DNA from: Cristatella mucedo
Lineage: Eukaryota; Bryozoa; Phylactolaemata; Cristatellidae
Assembly: GCA_009760855.2 (NCBI GenBank)
Contig: WPIO01000038.1
Location: 405,001-469,000 of the forward strand
Direction of reading: 5' to 3'
Length of the DNA stretch: 64,000 bases
Position numbers and translations under genes: made by a program
Shown: positions 63,846 to 64,000 of the stretch, piece by piece
Layout: each line of letters starts with the position of its first letter
How positions within the stretch are numbered: position 1 is the stretch's first letter
The notes under the pieces: model-generated
The model's database searches: none
What the model was told of the DNA's origin: nothing
The model's input: only the letters and a program-made list of their open reading frames with translations

Positions 63846-63960
63846 GATTATAATCATTATGATAATAACTGATCATTTTTTTGTAGCGCCTTTTAGAGAA
63901 CTTCATCTCAATCCTGGGTACTTTACAACTCGCTGTAATGGAATCAGCACCCATTCTAGG
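63846..63960 (-). mobile_element. LINE A tail, diverged, abutting the previous copy
   Basis: ATTATAATCATTATGATAAT, then TAGCGCCTTTTAGAGAACTT and CTGGGTACTTTACAACTCGC. This is the hairpin region of a diverged family member. The window ends about 40 bases later. Confidence 0.55.
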
Positions 63961-64000
63961 CCTGCACGCTCGCTATCCACTCTGTAGCGCCCTGCTGGCC

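Overview
The window is animal nuclear DNA. There are no bacterial operons, open frames longer than about 130 codons are almost all simple-repeat translations, and the sequence is full of non-LTR retrotransposon (LINE) fragments, tRNA-derived SINEs, microsatellites and two nuclear tRNA genes. The one recognisable host protein gene looks like an arthropod-style clip-domain serine protease homolog, so an arthropod or other invertebrate is my best guess. That taxonomic call is inference.

Layout. 0-14 kb: retroelement fragments, a 47-bp tandem array, nested SINEs, a TGTGCG/16-bp minisatellite and a decayed hAT transposase (about 9.97-11.94 kb, minus). 14-31 kb: more LINE pieces, a decayed DNA-transposase-like gene (15.87-17.55 kb, plus), TA and GA microsatellites, a degenerate LINE reverse transcriptase (22.96-24.3 kb) and a foldback structure (30.89-31.47 kb). 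32.5-33.6 kb: a CT tract joined to about 44 copies of a 14-bp G-rich unit.

34.2-50.5 kb: a CpG-rich region and then an eight-exon gene on the plus strand (35,191-50,509). It is assembled by splice-phase bookkeeping: signal-peptide exon, two phase-1/1 exons each carrying a six-cysteine clip-like (disulfide-knot) domain, a Pro/Asp-rich linker, and a trypsin-like domain in which all three catalytic residues are replaced (His to Ser, Asp to Gln, Ser to Gly). This is a masquerade-like pseudoprotease. Exons 6 and 8 carry apparent reading-frame breaks, so it is either a young pseudogene or affected by assembly indels. Its introns hold most of the long pyrimidine microsatellites and several LINE 3' ends; one LINE 3' end starts a few bases after the exon 4 splice site.

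50.5-64 kb: LINE relics, a 0.7-kb inverted duplication whose arms each carry an identical tRNA-Ala(CGC) gene, a telomere-like palindromic patch, and the most complete LINE copy (59.72-62.8 kb, minus) with endonuclease and reverse transcriptase motifs.

Two LINE families recur. Family A (L2/CR1-like) ends in a conserved hairpin-forming 3' end followed by ATT-type repeats. Family B has a different 3' end. SINE family S2 has a tRNA-like head and a 3' tail resembling LINE A, which suggests it borrows LINE A machinery.
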